NCBI RefSeq assembly: GCF_937616625.2
Contig: NC_065576.1
Span: forward strand, 33,630,628 to 33,694,627
Direction: 5' to 3'
From: Mercurialis annua
Taxonomy: Eukaryota; Streptophyta; Magnoliopsida; Malpighiales; Euphorbiaceae
DNA: 64,000 bases
Below the pieces are notes generated by a model that was not told the origin of the DNA, did no database searches, and worked only from the letters and a program-made list of their open reading frames with translations. This document shows, piece by piece, positions 12,288-22,213 of the stretch (its first letter is position 1; each line of letters starts with the position of its first letter). Both the position numbers and the translations under genes were made by a program.

Positions 12288-12357
12288 TTTAATTATTTAA
12301 ATTAAAGTAAAGGTCGGGATTTTATATGTGATTAACCCTTTAATTATTTAAATTAAA
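12256..12357. repeat. 51-bp tandem duplication (2 copies)
   Basis: Units 12256-12306 and 12307-12357 appear identical by eye. The unit covers the right end of the MITE plus its flank, so the duplication arose after the MITE inserted. Confidence 0.85.
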
Positions 12358-12510
12358 TTTTATAATATATATATCATAATTGTATGTTCTAATTTGTATA
12401 GTGTTATTTTAAATATACATATTCTAAAAAAAATTAAATATATATAATGTTAAATAAGATATATACTCTTTAATCATTTATCAATTAATATAATTTTACA
12501 ATTGATTTTT

Positions 12511-12680
12511 TTTGTTAGAGGTAGACCTATTCTAGGATTAGTTGTTAGCTGGAGTTAGCGGGATTAATATGTATTTTTTAAAGTTAAATTAGGCAAATCA
12601 CGGTCTGAGGAGAATCGGGGGTTCTAACCCCCAACCTTATGCAGTATAAGGACCTGGCCATTAGGCCATGTCCTCATCTG
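12511..12680 (-). mobile_element. tRNA-derived SINE, about 170 bp
   Basis: On the minus strand it starts at 12680 with a tRNA-like head: A-box-like TGGCCTAATGG, an anticodon-arm-like CCTTA...TAAGG hairpin and B-box-like GGTTAGAACCC. It ends in an A-run next to 12511. Direct repeats of 29 bp flank it (12482-12510 and 12681-12709) with one mismatch. In the sense direction they begin AAAAATC, as expected for LINE-type priming. The head is too degenerate to act as a tRNA gene. Confidence 0.72.
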
Positions 12681-12893
12681 CAATTAATATAATTTTATAA
12701 TTGATTTTTGAAAATTATTTCTATAACTTACGATAAATGGAATTATTAATATCAAGTAAAATTAATAATTTCTTGTATAATCTAATCCAATAATTTATAG
12801 AATAAACTTTATAAAAACTTTGCATACATAATATCCTATAAATATTATTATATATTAAAACTTCTAATTATTAATAACCATAAATTTTTAAAA

Positions 12894-13161
12894 GGCCAAA
12901 TTACTCAAAAAAGCCAAACGTTTATATGGAGTTTCATTTATATCCAAAACTTTCAAAAGTGTACATATTGTCCGAAACACGGGTTCTTTTTCAAAGATGT
13001 CCATTTGTTCATCTAGGAGACGAACTCCGTCGCATGTGCCTTTAAGTGGATGGACATTTTTGAAATAAAGACTCGTATTTCAAGACGATATAGACACTTT
13101 TGAAAAATTTGGATATAAGTGAAATTTTCGGTAAACGTTTAACCTTAATTGGTCATTTGGC
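12894..13161. mobile_element. Fold-back MITE, about 268 bp
   Basis: Long inverted repeats start GGCCAAATTACTC on the left and end ATTGGTCATTTGGC on the right. They pair imperfectly for about 110 bp. The flanks ATTTTTAAAA (12884-12893) and ATTTTCAAAA (13162-13171) look like a 9-10 bp duplication, suggesting a Mutator-type MITE. It is non-coding. Confidence 0.6.
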
Positions 13162-14330
13162 ATTTTCAAAAATATTATTGATTCAATTTTTATAATCTCT
13201 TTATATGAAATTACTTCTAAATATTTATTCTACATTAAAACTTATCAAAATTTATTTCTATTTCATAATTTTTAAACATTAATATTAATGAATTAAAAAT
13301 GTGTTTTATAAAACCATAAATCAACTCAAAAAAAGATTACCATTTGGAAATTTTTGAGCAAACCATTTGTCAAAATATCCATGATCATTAAAAAAATTAA
13401 AATCTAAGTTTGAAAATTAATAAATGAAATTAAACTTAAAAAAAGCTACATTTAAGTGTCAAGATACTGACTGTAATTTATTTATATAATTTATGCAATT
13501 GAAATAAATTGATTCTATATTTAATGTTGATAATGGTTTTTTTTATTAATAGACAACATACCGAAGACCCAACAAATAGATGCAAAAATTGCAGCTCCTA
13601 TTACCACTGTTGCCTCTCATTCTGCAACAGCAACCATTCATCACCTGCATAACCTGCCGAACAAAATGAAAGTGTCTTAACGCAATGCTCTAACTGCAGT
13701 TTCATGAGCTACTCGATTCCCATTTCGAAGGGCATGATCCATTTAAGGTCCCGAAAATCCTTTTCAAAATTTCTGACAAGGACTTCCTTCATCTCCGATA
13801 TGCATTGAGAATTATTTCGGATTGCATTAATCTTTTGCAGAGAATTGCTTTACAAACTAACATGAGAGAAGCCACCATCCTTAGCTGCTAGTCTGTAATA
13901 CCCCGTAATTTTAAGTAATTAGAATATGCCACGAGGTCAAATTGGAGTAATCAAAATATTAAAAATAATATTTTGCGGGTTCAAATATTAAGAAAAATAT
14001 TCGGAAAAACTAAATTTAATAGTCAAAAGATTATAGTAGGTGTGACTATTTAAGATTATTAAATCACGGGAAGTGATTTAATAGATTCGGAATACGTAAA
14101 TTAAATTTAAACGTAAATTTAATTTATACGAATACGTAAAAGAATATCGTAATAATTGGAGTTTAAAATTTATATCGAGAATTTAAATTTTAATAAAGGG
14201 ATATTAACGAGATTAATATAATAGATAATACGATTGAGCGTCATAGATAAAAATATATTGATAATAAATATATCAATATACCACTCTAATTGGAAAGTTT
14301 ATAGTATATTATGGACGAATATAAGTTAAG

Positions 14331-14352
14331 ATATATATATATATATATATAT
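14331..14352. repeat. (AT)n microsatellite in LTR E
   Basis: About 11 AT dinucleotides. Confidence 0.9.
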
Positions 14353-14843
14353 TAAATAAAAAGAAAAAAAATAAAAAGAACAAGAATAGTGGAGGCGGTG
14401 GCTAATAAGAAAAAAAGTTTCCTTTAGTTCCTGAATTTTTTACTTTAATTAGTTTTAATTATAAACTAATTAAATGGTATTAGATTTTCTAAATTGAAAA
14501 TAAAATAATATATAAGTCCCGAGCGAATAATTTTGGTGTCATTATTCGCGAAATAATTCGAAGAAGCTACGGTCCAATTTTAATTTAATTTGAACATAGT
14601 AATTTTAATTAAGCGGGACTGATTTGAACCTAATAAATTTTCCGGAATTTATTAAAAATAAAATATAAGTCGGATGCGAATAAAAATTATATTTTTATTC
14701 GTTTTATATTTTATTGGATTTTTGGATAAAATTTTGTAAAATTTGGAATTAGTCTCCGTTTGGACTACGGACGACTAATTAAAATAAGAGTTAAAGTGCA
14801 TGATTGAGCTAGTACCAAACAGTACTTTAGCCAAATCATTTCC

Positions 14844-14853
14844 CTATAAATAG
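14844..14853 (+). promoter_or_regulatory. TATA box of LTR E
   Basis: CTATAAATAG, the same decamer as in LTRs A and D, here about 950 bp into the LTR. Confidence 0.65.
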
Positions 14854-15090
14854 AAGAGAGGGCACGCCACAATTGATTGTGTTTCATTTCAAGAATGAAA
14901 CACCTGCTTGCTTAGCAAGCAGAGGTTAGGCGCACCCAGTGCGCGGGAAATTAGGTCCCGCCGCGACGCGATCCATTTGACGATTCCGACTCCGGATTTT
15001 CAACGATTCCAGTAGTAATCGAGGTATTAATATCGTATACGATGTTTATTTCGATATATATTAATTATATATTCGATATTAAAAGGTAAA

Positions 15091-15140
15091 CGTATCGAAT
15101 CGATCGCGTACGTATCGAATCGATCGCGTACGTATCGATT
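15091..15140. repeat. 20-bp tandem repeat in LTR E (2.5 copies)
   Basis: The unit CGTATCGAATCGATCGCGTA is at 15091-15110 and 15111-15130, with a partial third copy to 15140. It contains overlapping TCGAATCGA/CGATCG dyads. Confidence 0.85.
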
Positions 15141-15249
15141 CGACGTTTTAATTATAGAATTAAATTATTTAGGTTGTGATTAAATGTTCGGAGCGAGAAA
15201 AATCAATCAAGCATGTCGGATAGTGGCTCGGGAATGAAATCCCAGTGCC

Positions 15250-15396
15250 TGCACGTGTGCACGACCGTGCATAGGCAGTGCAGGAACGTGCACAGGCCGT
15301 GCACGAACGTGCACTGGCCAAGGCTGTGCACGAACGTGCACAGGCAGTGCACGAACGTGCACAGGCAGTGCACGAACGTGCACAGGCCCTGCACGG
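15250..15396. repeat. About 21-bp palindromic array in LTR E
   Basis: Six to seven copies of a unit close to GTGCACGAACGTGCACAGGCA. Each contains a near-perfect dyad (GTGCACG AA CGTGCAC). The last copies are identical and the first are diverged. The array lies about 400 bp downstream of the TATA box. It keeps several frames open on both strands, but these ORFs are a by-product of the repeat. Confidence 0.85.
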
Positions 15397-17261
15397 ACGC
15401 GTAGTCCGACTCCGACGGGGTCTTTTGAAAAGCGGCGAATCCGAGGGGACTTCGCCTAGTAGGATGGTGTGTTTACCGTCAGTTAGTAAATGTTTAAAGG
15501 TGAACATTTAAAAATGATATAAGTCAATACGTTAAAACGATACGACGTTTTAACTAGACTCTACATTAATCAATGTGATTAATGTTAAAAGGACTATAAG
15601 TCTATACCAAGAGTGGTATTATATATTGAACGAGAAGTTCAATATTGAGATTAGTTCATGTGTTTGTTTATAGAGTCGTCTATAAACAATAGTTGTTTGA
15701 GTCTATCGTTTATACGATAAGACTAGAGTTAGAAATTCAATGTCTAATATTCTTTTGACATTTGAATTTTACTTAGATCCGACGAGTAGTCGATCTAGCT
15801 AGCCAACCACCAACGTGTTTGACTGACAAGCTTGCTTGGAGCTTATGATTTTGAAAATGGGGACGACAGTACTGTGAGTTTTACTTTGTGGTTTTTACTT
15901 TTGAATATTTATATTTAAACTGTTTTAAATAACAAATCGCACTAGTATAACTTAACCATGAAAGATCCATTGGAACAAGTTTCCTATTGGTTGTCATTAG
16001 GACTGTGTGATCACCAGTAGTGTTTCTCGATACGAGCCTGTGTCTGACATAGAGGTCAGTTAATGTCATTGAGCGTTGGAAGTGCTAGCGACCCTGACTT
16101 AACAGTCTGAGACGACAGTAACGGTTACGGTCACAGGCAGTACTGTTATGGCAGTTTCACGGTTACGGTCCAGACACCCGGCTTAGACGGCAGTGATTCA
16201 GTTCACGGTCTAAGGCCTATATTGTATAGGTTGAGACCCATACAATAGTCTGTCTTGTAGGGTTTCATCTGGATCGACTAATTGGTAATATTTTACATAC
16301 ACAAATGTTTTATGTATTTGCGATTTGAATATTCAATTGTAAATTGTAGACTCACTGAGAAATATTTATATTTCTGACCCTCCCCAATATTCATTTTTCA
16401 GGTTATCAAGTACGAGATCAGACTTCCACAGTAATTCTGGAAGTCAATGTCAGCCATACCTCTAGAGCTGCAAGTAGTCGGGTACTGGGAAGTCTATCTT
16501 TTTATTTACAACAGTTCAAACTTATTTTGATATACTCTGATTTGAACTACTGTATATGTATATGATTGAAAAGCTGCGTGTTTTCTAAAATGTTAGGACC
16601 AGGTGTTTGAGTGACACACTGGTTTCATGTGTTTAGCATTTTAGGATTGTATTAGAAACAGAGCAGGTGCGTCAACTGAGATTGATGTTTACGCTCTGGT
16701 TTCTTTAAATACAATCAGGGTCTTAAGGCTCAGTTTTCAGAAATGTGTTTACATTAAACAAGAGAAAGGTTTTAACGATACTTTCTGAAAACAGATCATA
16801 TGTGATATATGATCTTGAATTGCGATCGCGTTTTTGATAAAGGTGTTAAAGTATTTCTGCAATGAGGTTGCAAACCTTTTTATGTTTTAAAACGCGAAAA
16901 ATTTACAAAGGTTTTTAGGCTTGCTACGGGTTTCGGAGCAAACACTCCCATTCCCTAGCGCCGGTCGCGACCCTCGGATTTGGGTCGTGACAAAGTCCCA
17001 ATGCCATTGACTGCCCTTCTGCTCTGTCAATATCAACAACCGCTCCTACTAGTTTATTACCAGAGATTGAGACATTTTCAGCTTTGTTAATTACATGTAA
17101 GACCAACAAACTTCATAATAGTAAATATATCTCAAAAATGTATTAAAATGAATTTTTGTTGGAAAAGTTATACAACCATTTCTTTTTTTGTACCAAGTCG
17201 ACACATACATAATTATTTGACTCAATATATAAGCACCGAAAATGAAACTTATATTTAGAAA

Positions 17262-17474
17262 TTACAAAGTTAGTAGAATATAATAGGAAAATCTAAGTTC
17301 CAAGCTACTGAGCATACATGTAAGGAAACTGCCAAGTGTTGTAGTCAAGTCTGAAAATTCAAGCATTTTCATAATGTTATTAACGACCTGCAAGCATACA
17401 TTACAACAACACAGTGATGTTTCAGCTTTCTCAAATACATGATTGTAATCTTTTTCATGGACATGATTGTACAT
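17262..17474 (-). pseudogene. Exon-like stretch in the Helitron (unidentified)
   Basis: A minus-strand open frame contains FSDLTTTLGSFLTCMLSSLE. It is preceded by an acceptor-like pyrimidine/GCTTGCAG sequence near 17392, so the exon proper would be about 17290-17392. It looks like protein rather than intron but has no recognisable domain. It may belong to the same captured gene as 13738-17109. Confidence 0.35.
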
Positions 17475-17479
17475 TTTCC

Positions 17480-19100
17480 AACTTAATAGATGCTAAAATG
17501 AATTTTCAAAATTCTCAAAAGATCAGAAAAAAAAGATAAAAAAGAGCTTTTTCAATGTAAGGATTAAGTATTTCAAAGACACTCACAAAACCAACTGTAT
17601 TGGAAACCTCTCTTAGTGGAAACCTGAATCCATAGCCCAAGACATCTCAGTTTCTTTAAGATGTGATTTCATCGGTAGCAATAAAATATTTATCCTACTC
17701 ACTCCATTGCATCAACCGACAAATAGAGTTGCAAAATCCATATCCTAAGAGATAAAATATTTTGTTCAGTTGTCCGTAATTTCAAGAAATATCATCTTTC
17801 TCTTATGTTACTTAGTTCCCAATACAATCTATTTTTTTCGAGTCTCATTGGAATTCCTAAATACATGTACTATGGCTGTTTGTATACATTTTGAAATATA
17901 AGAATTAATTCTAAAGAGTTACCAATTTTCTACCGTAAAAATGGAAATGAAAGAAATAGAGAAAAAAGAAAGGATATCTCATTAAATACATTTACAGAAC
18001 TTAGAAAACGTACCTAACCAACCTCGGCATGAAATGAAAGGCCATCCAGAACATTTCCACAACATAATCTGCTTAAAAAGGATGACACCAGCTGCTCTTC
18101 AATAAGGAAATTAAATATGTGCAGCCTTTGAAGTCAGGATACATATATTCAGAATTCTCAATGATTATTTCACAAAAAAAGAGAGATGGACATATTAGCT
18201 ATATTTAGCGTTGAAGATTCTATTTTTCGCATTAGATTACAATTAAACTCTGTTTAAGACACCCAAAAAATCTGTTCCCAGTTAAGTCATACAGATGACA
18301 GACAAAATATAATACTCCACATTTCCGCTATTAGGTTGAGCTACTCACAGCCAAGATGTTGGATATTTGACAGAAATGCTCCAGCAAAGAAGGGCCCTAT
18401 GGGGAGTTACTGAATTGTATGCGTCAGCATCTCTCCTTCAAGATTCAACTGTGCACTTGTGGTTCTCATGGGTAAATGCAAACAGCTAAAACATGGTATG
18501 AGATCCCAATAATTACCGTCACAAATATCTTCCCACGCCACATTTGCAGTGCTTAGATCAATAAGCATATACTACAGCCAACATTAGAGAAACCCAAGCA
18601 ATAAAACATATGCCATATCATTTTGGAGGCTACATGCATGTCTCTAGATAAACAATATTCCGACAACCATGTGTCACTTCATTTCTGGCAATAAATACCA
18701 AGAAAATGAAAAAAAAAAGCATCTTACATGTAGATAAGTTGAGCAAATTAATTAATTCCATAGATAAATTTAAATCGGCACAAACAATCAGCATTTGATA
18801 ACTTGTTAATACTGAGATCCCTACAATTCCAAGTGTAGAAGATAAATATACAGGAACTTTTACAACGTGCAGTGTTTAACCTTCTTAACAAGCTACACAG
18901 ATTATTCCTGCAAGAATATTTCTAAATATTTCTCCTCATCTACTATAAATTACAGAAAATGATGAAAACTATGCTAAGAAATACAACATGGCAACCAAAT
19001 GGGCATTACTTTTCTTTGTGTACCTCTTAATTGGTTGCAGTGAAATGTGGTACACTATATGAACCACAAACTTAAAAGCAAGAGTATGTCCTACTCTGAT
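17480..19100. other. Helitron interior without recognised gene
   Basis: AT-rich sequence resembling introns or an untranslated flank of the captured gene(s). I see no long frame, repeat family or RNA gene. Confidence 0.4.
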
Positions 19101-19108
19101 TTACTTAT

Positions 19109-19158
19109 CTTGCAAGGGTAGAATCTGATCTGAGAGCAGCAATCCGAATCTTGAAGAC
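19109..19158 (-). pseudogene. Short exon-like stretch in the Helitron
   Basis: On the minus strand, an AG acceptor (CATAG) is followed by a frame reading VFKIRIAALRSDSTLA, then AAG/ATAAGT, which looks like a decayed donor. The family is not identified. Confidence 0.3.
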
Positions 19159-19273
19159 TATGTAAAGGTAACAAAGTCATCGGCAACCAAGCATATAAGT
19201 CCATCTTTTTGGGGCCCCCTAACCAGATGACCAAATGAATCACATATAAAAAGCTTCATTTTGTGCAGGACCT

Positions 19274-19391
19274 TTATTCTTCAAATGCATGTGTAATTTT
19301 CTCAAGCAGCAATGGCCAGTTTTCCCCTAGCCGCTGCGGATTAAGCTCCATTGCTACTTTGAAATCCAGCAAAGATATCGAGAAGGGCATC
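19274..19391 (-). pseudogene. Terminal-exon-like fragment captured by the Helitron
   Basis: On the minus strand, an acceptor (ATATGCTCAG) is followed by an open stretch containing VAMELNPQRLGENWPLLLEK and ending in TAA (19276-19274). The other two frames contain stops. Because it carries a stop but lies upstream, in Helitron orientation, of the other exon-like pieces, the Helitron may hold parts of more than one gene. I do not recognise the protein. Confidence 0.4.
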
Positions 19392-20832
19392 CTGAGCATA
19401 TGCATAGTCATGATAATAGAAAAAAATGTGTGGCATGGCTTGGGCAAGTACTCTTGTTTTCTTTGAAAGCAACAGAAATTTGGTTTTGAATTGGCACAAA
19501 TTTAGTCCATTTTCTCATTGGAATTTAGTGATAAAATTCAGGACAAAAGGTGAATTATACTTTTATAAAAATTCTCTAACGTCATTTAATCGAACATCTT
19601 ATTTGCATAAATACTAATTCAGGCACACTGGAACATCGACACAGCATAAATCTTAAAGATAAAAAAATTAATAGACTGGCCCGAGTTTCCGAGATACAGA
19701 GTTTCTGCAAACATGCCAGCTGTTTTGACATTCCGCAGACTGAAGATGGAGAAGCTTTAGAAGATGGAATTATTGTATGTTGAAGCTGAATCTAATTGAA
19801 GATGGTATAAATACTTCCGCAATTTCAGTGATACAGCTCGGGCATGTAACGTCTGACAAGTTTCTTTCCAGAAGAAGGAGCGAAAGGAAATGAAAGATCA
19901 AGCGTTTCTTTTCCGATGAATGAGGGAACGTTTTAAAATTGAAGAGTTTTAGGAGTCCATGTTTCTGAATTAGGAGACTCCACTTGTCGAAATTGTTTGT
20001 TAGTTCAGAATTATAGTATTATATAGATTGTGTATTTTCATATATATTAATGGTTGCGAATTGTTTTAAGCCATTATGCATCTGAATTGGAACGAGCTAT
20101 TCGATAGACTTGTATCAATACTGTGTGCACCGGTAAGTACTCTGGGATCGGCAGACCAATGTCTTGCTTACGCTGGGAATTGACGAGGATTTGTTCCCGT
20201 CCACTTTGGGATTCAGTGTGATACGTCGCTCTTACGCTGAGATCATTTCAATACAGTATTTTCATAATGTTAATTATATTAGTAAAAGAAGTGCTTTGAG
20301 GTTTTAAAGGTTTTCACTTAATAAATGTAAATAGTTGTGTGAACTCATCTCAGTATATCTGACCCCATTGTTTTTCCAATTTTTTCAGGTTACTGATTTT
20401 GGGCGCGTCTGATTGATCTCCAGCTTTCATTATTCTATGAAGATCTACTTTTTCTTTTAAATAAAGATAGTCATTTTTTTAAAACTCTTAAACCGCAGTA
20501 GTGATAGTTATGTCGTTATTATTTTAGACTATTGATATCAGAACGGTCTAACTGTTGTTTAAGCTTATGTTGACATGTATTACTTTGGATTCAGACCTAT
20601 TATATATAAGGCATGTTGTTGGAGTCTCGGATTAGTGCCGAGCATTTCATTATATAACTAGTTATATAAACTGTTAGATTTAGGTTGCAGTCTCGGTTGC
20701 CCCCGAGCAGTGGTTTTCTTGTAGGTTTATTTGTTTGTATGGTTATCCGCAAGACTAGCTACGGGTTTCGGTACAACCATACCCATACCCTAGCGCCGGT
20801 CGCGATCCAGGAAATTGGATCGTGACATTGGT

Positions 20833-21060
20833 ACCTACATTTTATTTTATATTAATTTTCTTGGCTTTTTTGAGTCCCGCTAATAGTCGTTCCAACAAAT
20901 AATAATTCTCAACTAAAATTATTATTATGCGATCAACGTAATAATCTTATTCGGATTTTATTTCTTAACTCATTTCTCATTTCCGACCTACTTAACCTAA
21001 ATTTCATAATTTAGGACATGTGGCACGATCTAACACATTAACAATTTATGAGTTATTACA
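20833..21060 (-). repeat. 3' LTR of element C, second piece
   Basis: It resumes after the TTGGT duplication of LTR D and ends GAGTTATTACA at 21060. The PPT region TTCACCCCTCCTTATAAC follows, the same arrangement as at the end of the left LTR of F (28887). Confidence 0.85.
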
Positions 21061-21116
21061 TTCACCCCTCCTTATAACAAATTTGTCCTAGAATTTAAAT
21101 CTTAGCCACGTACCTA

Positions 21117-21920
21117 TCAAATGAAACAAACATATCCATAAACGTTATAAGAGATACCTTGAAGGATAACATCATAATCTTGAGCCTCTGGTGGATTCAA
21201 AGCAAAAACCGGGGCCTGACTCCCACCAGCCTGTGAAGTCTGACCATATCTAGACACTGCCTGATATGCAGGTCTTTTATGATGATAGGATGGTTGTGCA
21301 ACTGTGGTCATTGAACCTTAGGGTATCTGCCTCAGACAATCTCTAGTAAAGTAACCATGTTGTCCATAATTGAAACACGCTCTTGAGACAAGATGACATA
21401 CTTCATAATGCCTCTTGTTACAGGTTTGACAAATAGGAGGTCTAACTCCTGGATCACATGCTGTCGTTGCACCAAATCCTTCTCCAGAAGTATTAGCTTG
21501 TGAATCATGTCTACCTCCCTTACGACCTCGTACACGATGTTGGTCCAAATAATCTTTCGTATAAGTCTTGATTGGATCATTAAACTCATAACTAATATCT
21601 TCATTTTCTTCTTGACACAATTCAGTTGGATCTACAATTGTTCCAAATTGGGTCAGAGAAGTCTCAATTTGACGAGCGCTATCGATAAGCTGTACTAAGT
21701 CCATGTTCACTCTAGACATCAAACTGACAGACTCGGGTCCATATCCCTTTACAGACCTTGTATGAACTCTTACCGGGTCCACCGTCAAATCTGTTGCAAA
21801 TCGGCTCAACCATGTGATATTTGTGACATACTCTTGCACCAATCTGTCTCCCTTGTTCAAATTCAACAATCTATCACGATGCAACTCTGTCACTGAATAC
21901 AGAAGGAAACAAATAACCAT
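21117..21920 (-). pseudogene. gag of element C, broken and truncated
   Basis: On the minus strand: the retrotransposon gag capsid region (LNKGDRLVQEY, then SRFATDL and VQLIDSARQIE), a linker, a CCHC-type knuckle, then a stop TAA (21320-21318), after which the same frame continues to 21117 with APVFALNPPEA. The knuckle reads CFNYGQHGYFTRDC: the second Cys and the His of the canonical C-x2-C-x4-H-x4-C are both Tyr, so zinc binding would be lost. The N-terminal part of gag is missing upstream of FLLYSVTE. The sequence then jumps into LTR sequence at about 21910-21926. Confidence 0.85.
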
Positions 21921-21925
21921 GACTC

Positions 21926-22187
21926 GAGTACAAATTCTTGAACAAACAAAGTAGCGTATAGCTTTGAACTTAACTAGTGATCACGTAGTTCTTATTGCCG
22001 CCCAATAGGAAAGCATGTTTCATCAGATTTATACTAGTTTCAAGATAATGATGCGTGTATTTCATACAAAGCATTTTTTATAATAAATCATGCTATGCAA
22101 TTCATATAAAACAGTTTGCATTTAGAAAGCAATCCACTTTCAATACATCAAATGTAAACACACATAAACTCACTGCTTGCTATCCAA
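21926..22187 (-). repeat. Internal fragment of the other LTR of element C
   Basis: It matches about 8505-8730 of the C LTR (ACAAACAAAGTA, TAGTGATCACGTAGTT, CAAATGTAAACACA) in the same orientation. Neither LTR end is present: gag joins it on the left and host sequence on the right, so illegitimate recombination removed both ends. Confidence 0.75.
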
Positions 22188-22213
22188 AAACTTTATTTGC
22201 GTGTTTAATTTTG

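Larger units (their letters stand above)
13894..16992 (+). mobile_element. Solo LTR E (3099 bp) inside the Helitron
   Basis: It starts TGTAATACCCCG and ends GGGTCGTGACA. The flanks TAGTC (13889-13893) and AAGTC (16993-16997) agree at 4 of 5 positions. It is the most diverged plus-strand LTR here: its U3 is AT-rich, with a TATA box at 14844 and an array of GTGCAC palindromes at 15250-15396. The terminal stem-loop is at 16964-16991. Because it inserted into captured coding sequence, it is younger than the Helitron's gene capture. Confidence 0.88.
13738..17109 (-). pseudogene. Captured exon of an unidentified host gene, split by solo LTR E
   Basis: On the minus strand the reading starts near 17109 and passes through LVGAVVDIDRAEGQ to 16998. 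After removal of LTR E it continues from 13893 in the same frame as ALGLAAKDGGFSHVSL. A TAA follows, then an open stretch containing SEMKEVLVRNFEKDFRDL and a second stop near 13710. In-frame continuity across the insertion shows that E landed in formerly coding DNA. The composition looks like real protein, but I do not recognise the family. Confidence 0.5.
11614..20027 (-). mobile_element. Non-autonomous Helitron with captured exon-like pieces
   Basis: Read on the minus strand, the element begins TCTATATAATACTATAAT (20027 downward) and ends with a GC-rich hairpin (CCCGCGCAAAGTGCGGG), 7 bases, then CTAA, followed by host T. These are the hallmarks of Helitrons: 5' TC, 3' hairpin plus CTRR, insertion between A and T, no target duplication. 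The host sequence of LTR D is uninterrupted when the element is removed. No Rep/helicase frame is visible, so it is non-autonomous. It carries two MITEs, a SINE, solo LTR E and exon-like stretches oriented with the element. Confidence 0.82.
9682..20827 (+). mobile_element. Solo LTR D, interrupted by a Helitron
   Basis: It starts TGTAATATCCCG at 9682 and ends GGATCGTGACA at 20827. The flanks are TCGGT (9677-9681) and TTGGT (20828-20832), a 5-bp duplication with one C-to-T change. Removing the Helitron (11614-20027) leaves an LTR of about 2.73 kb, with AAGTAAA joining TTGTGTATTTT as in the matching part of LTRs A and B. A TATA box (CTATAAATAG) is at 10135-10144, preceded by GC-rich palindromes at about 9995-10115. 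Confidence 0.88.
7631..22187 (-). mobile_element. Element C: Ty3/gypsy derivative with gag but no pol
   Basis: On the plus strand the order is reversed 3' LTR (7631-9681 plus 20833-21060), PPT region, broken gag (21117-21920), then a fragment of the other LTR (21926-22187). Pol is missing: the frame runs from the gag C-terminus (APVFALNPPEA) almost directly into the 3' UTR/PPT sequence near 21130. The span is enlarged by nested LTR D. The right end is truncated, so there is no usable target duplication. Confidence 0.8.

Noticed and set aside
12590..12680. Functional tRNA gene on the minus strand
   Set aside because: The anticodon loop lacks the usual T before the anticodon, the acceptor stem is imperfect and the B box is mutated. 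It fits a SINE head better.
15250..15396. CRISPR-like array
   Set aside because: Units are contiguous with no variable spacers, and this is plant retrotransposon DNA.
15169..15511. Overlapping repeat-rich ORFs on both strands (for example with CARSCTACARSC-type repeats)
   Set aside because: They are produced by the 21-bp palindromic array in LTR E, which happens to have a length divisible by three. There is no start context, no homology and equal openness on both strands.
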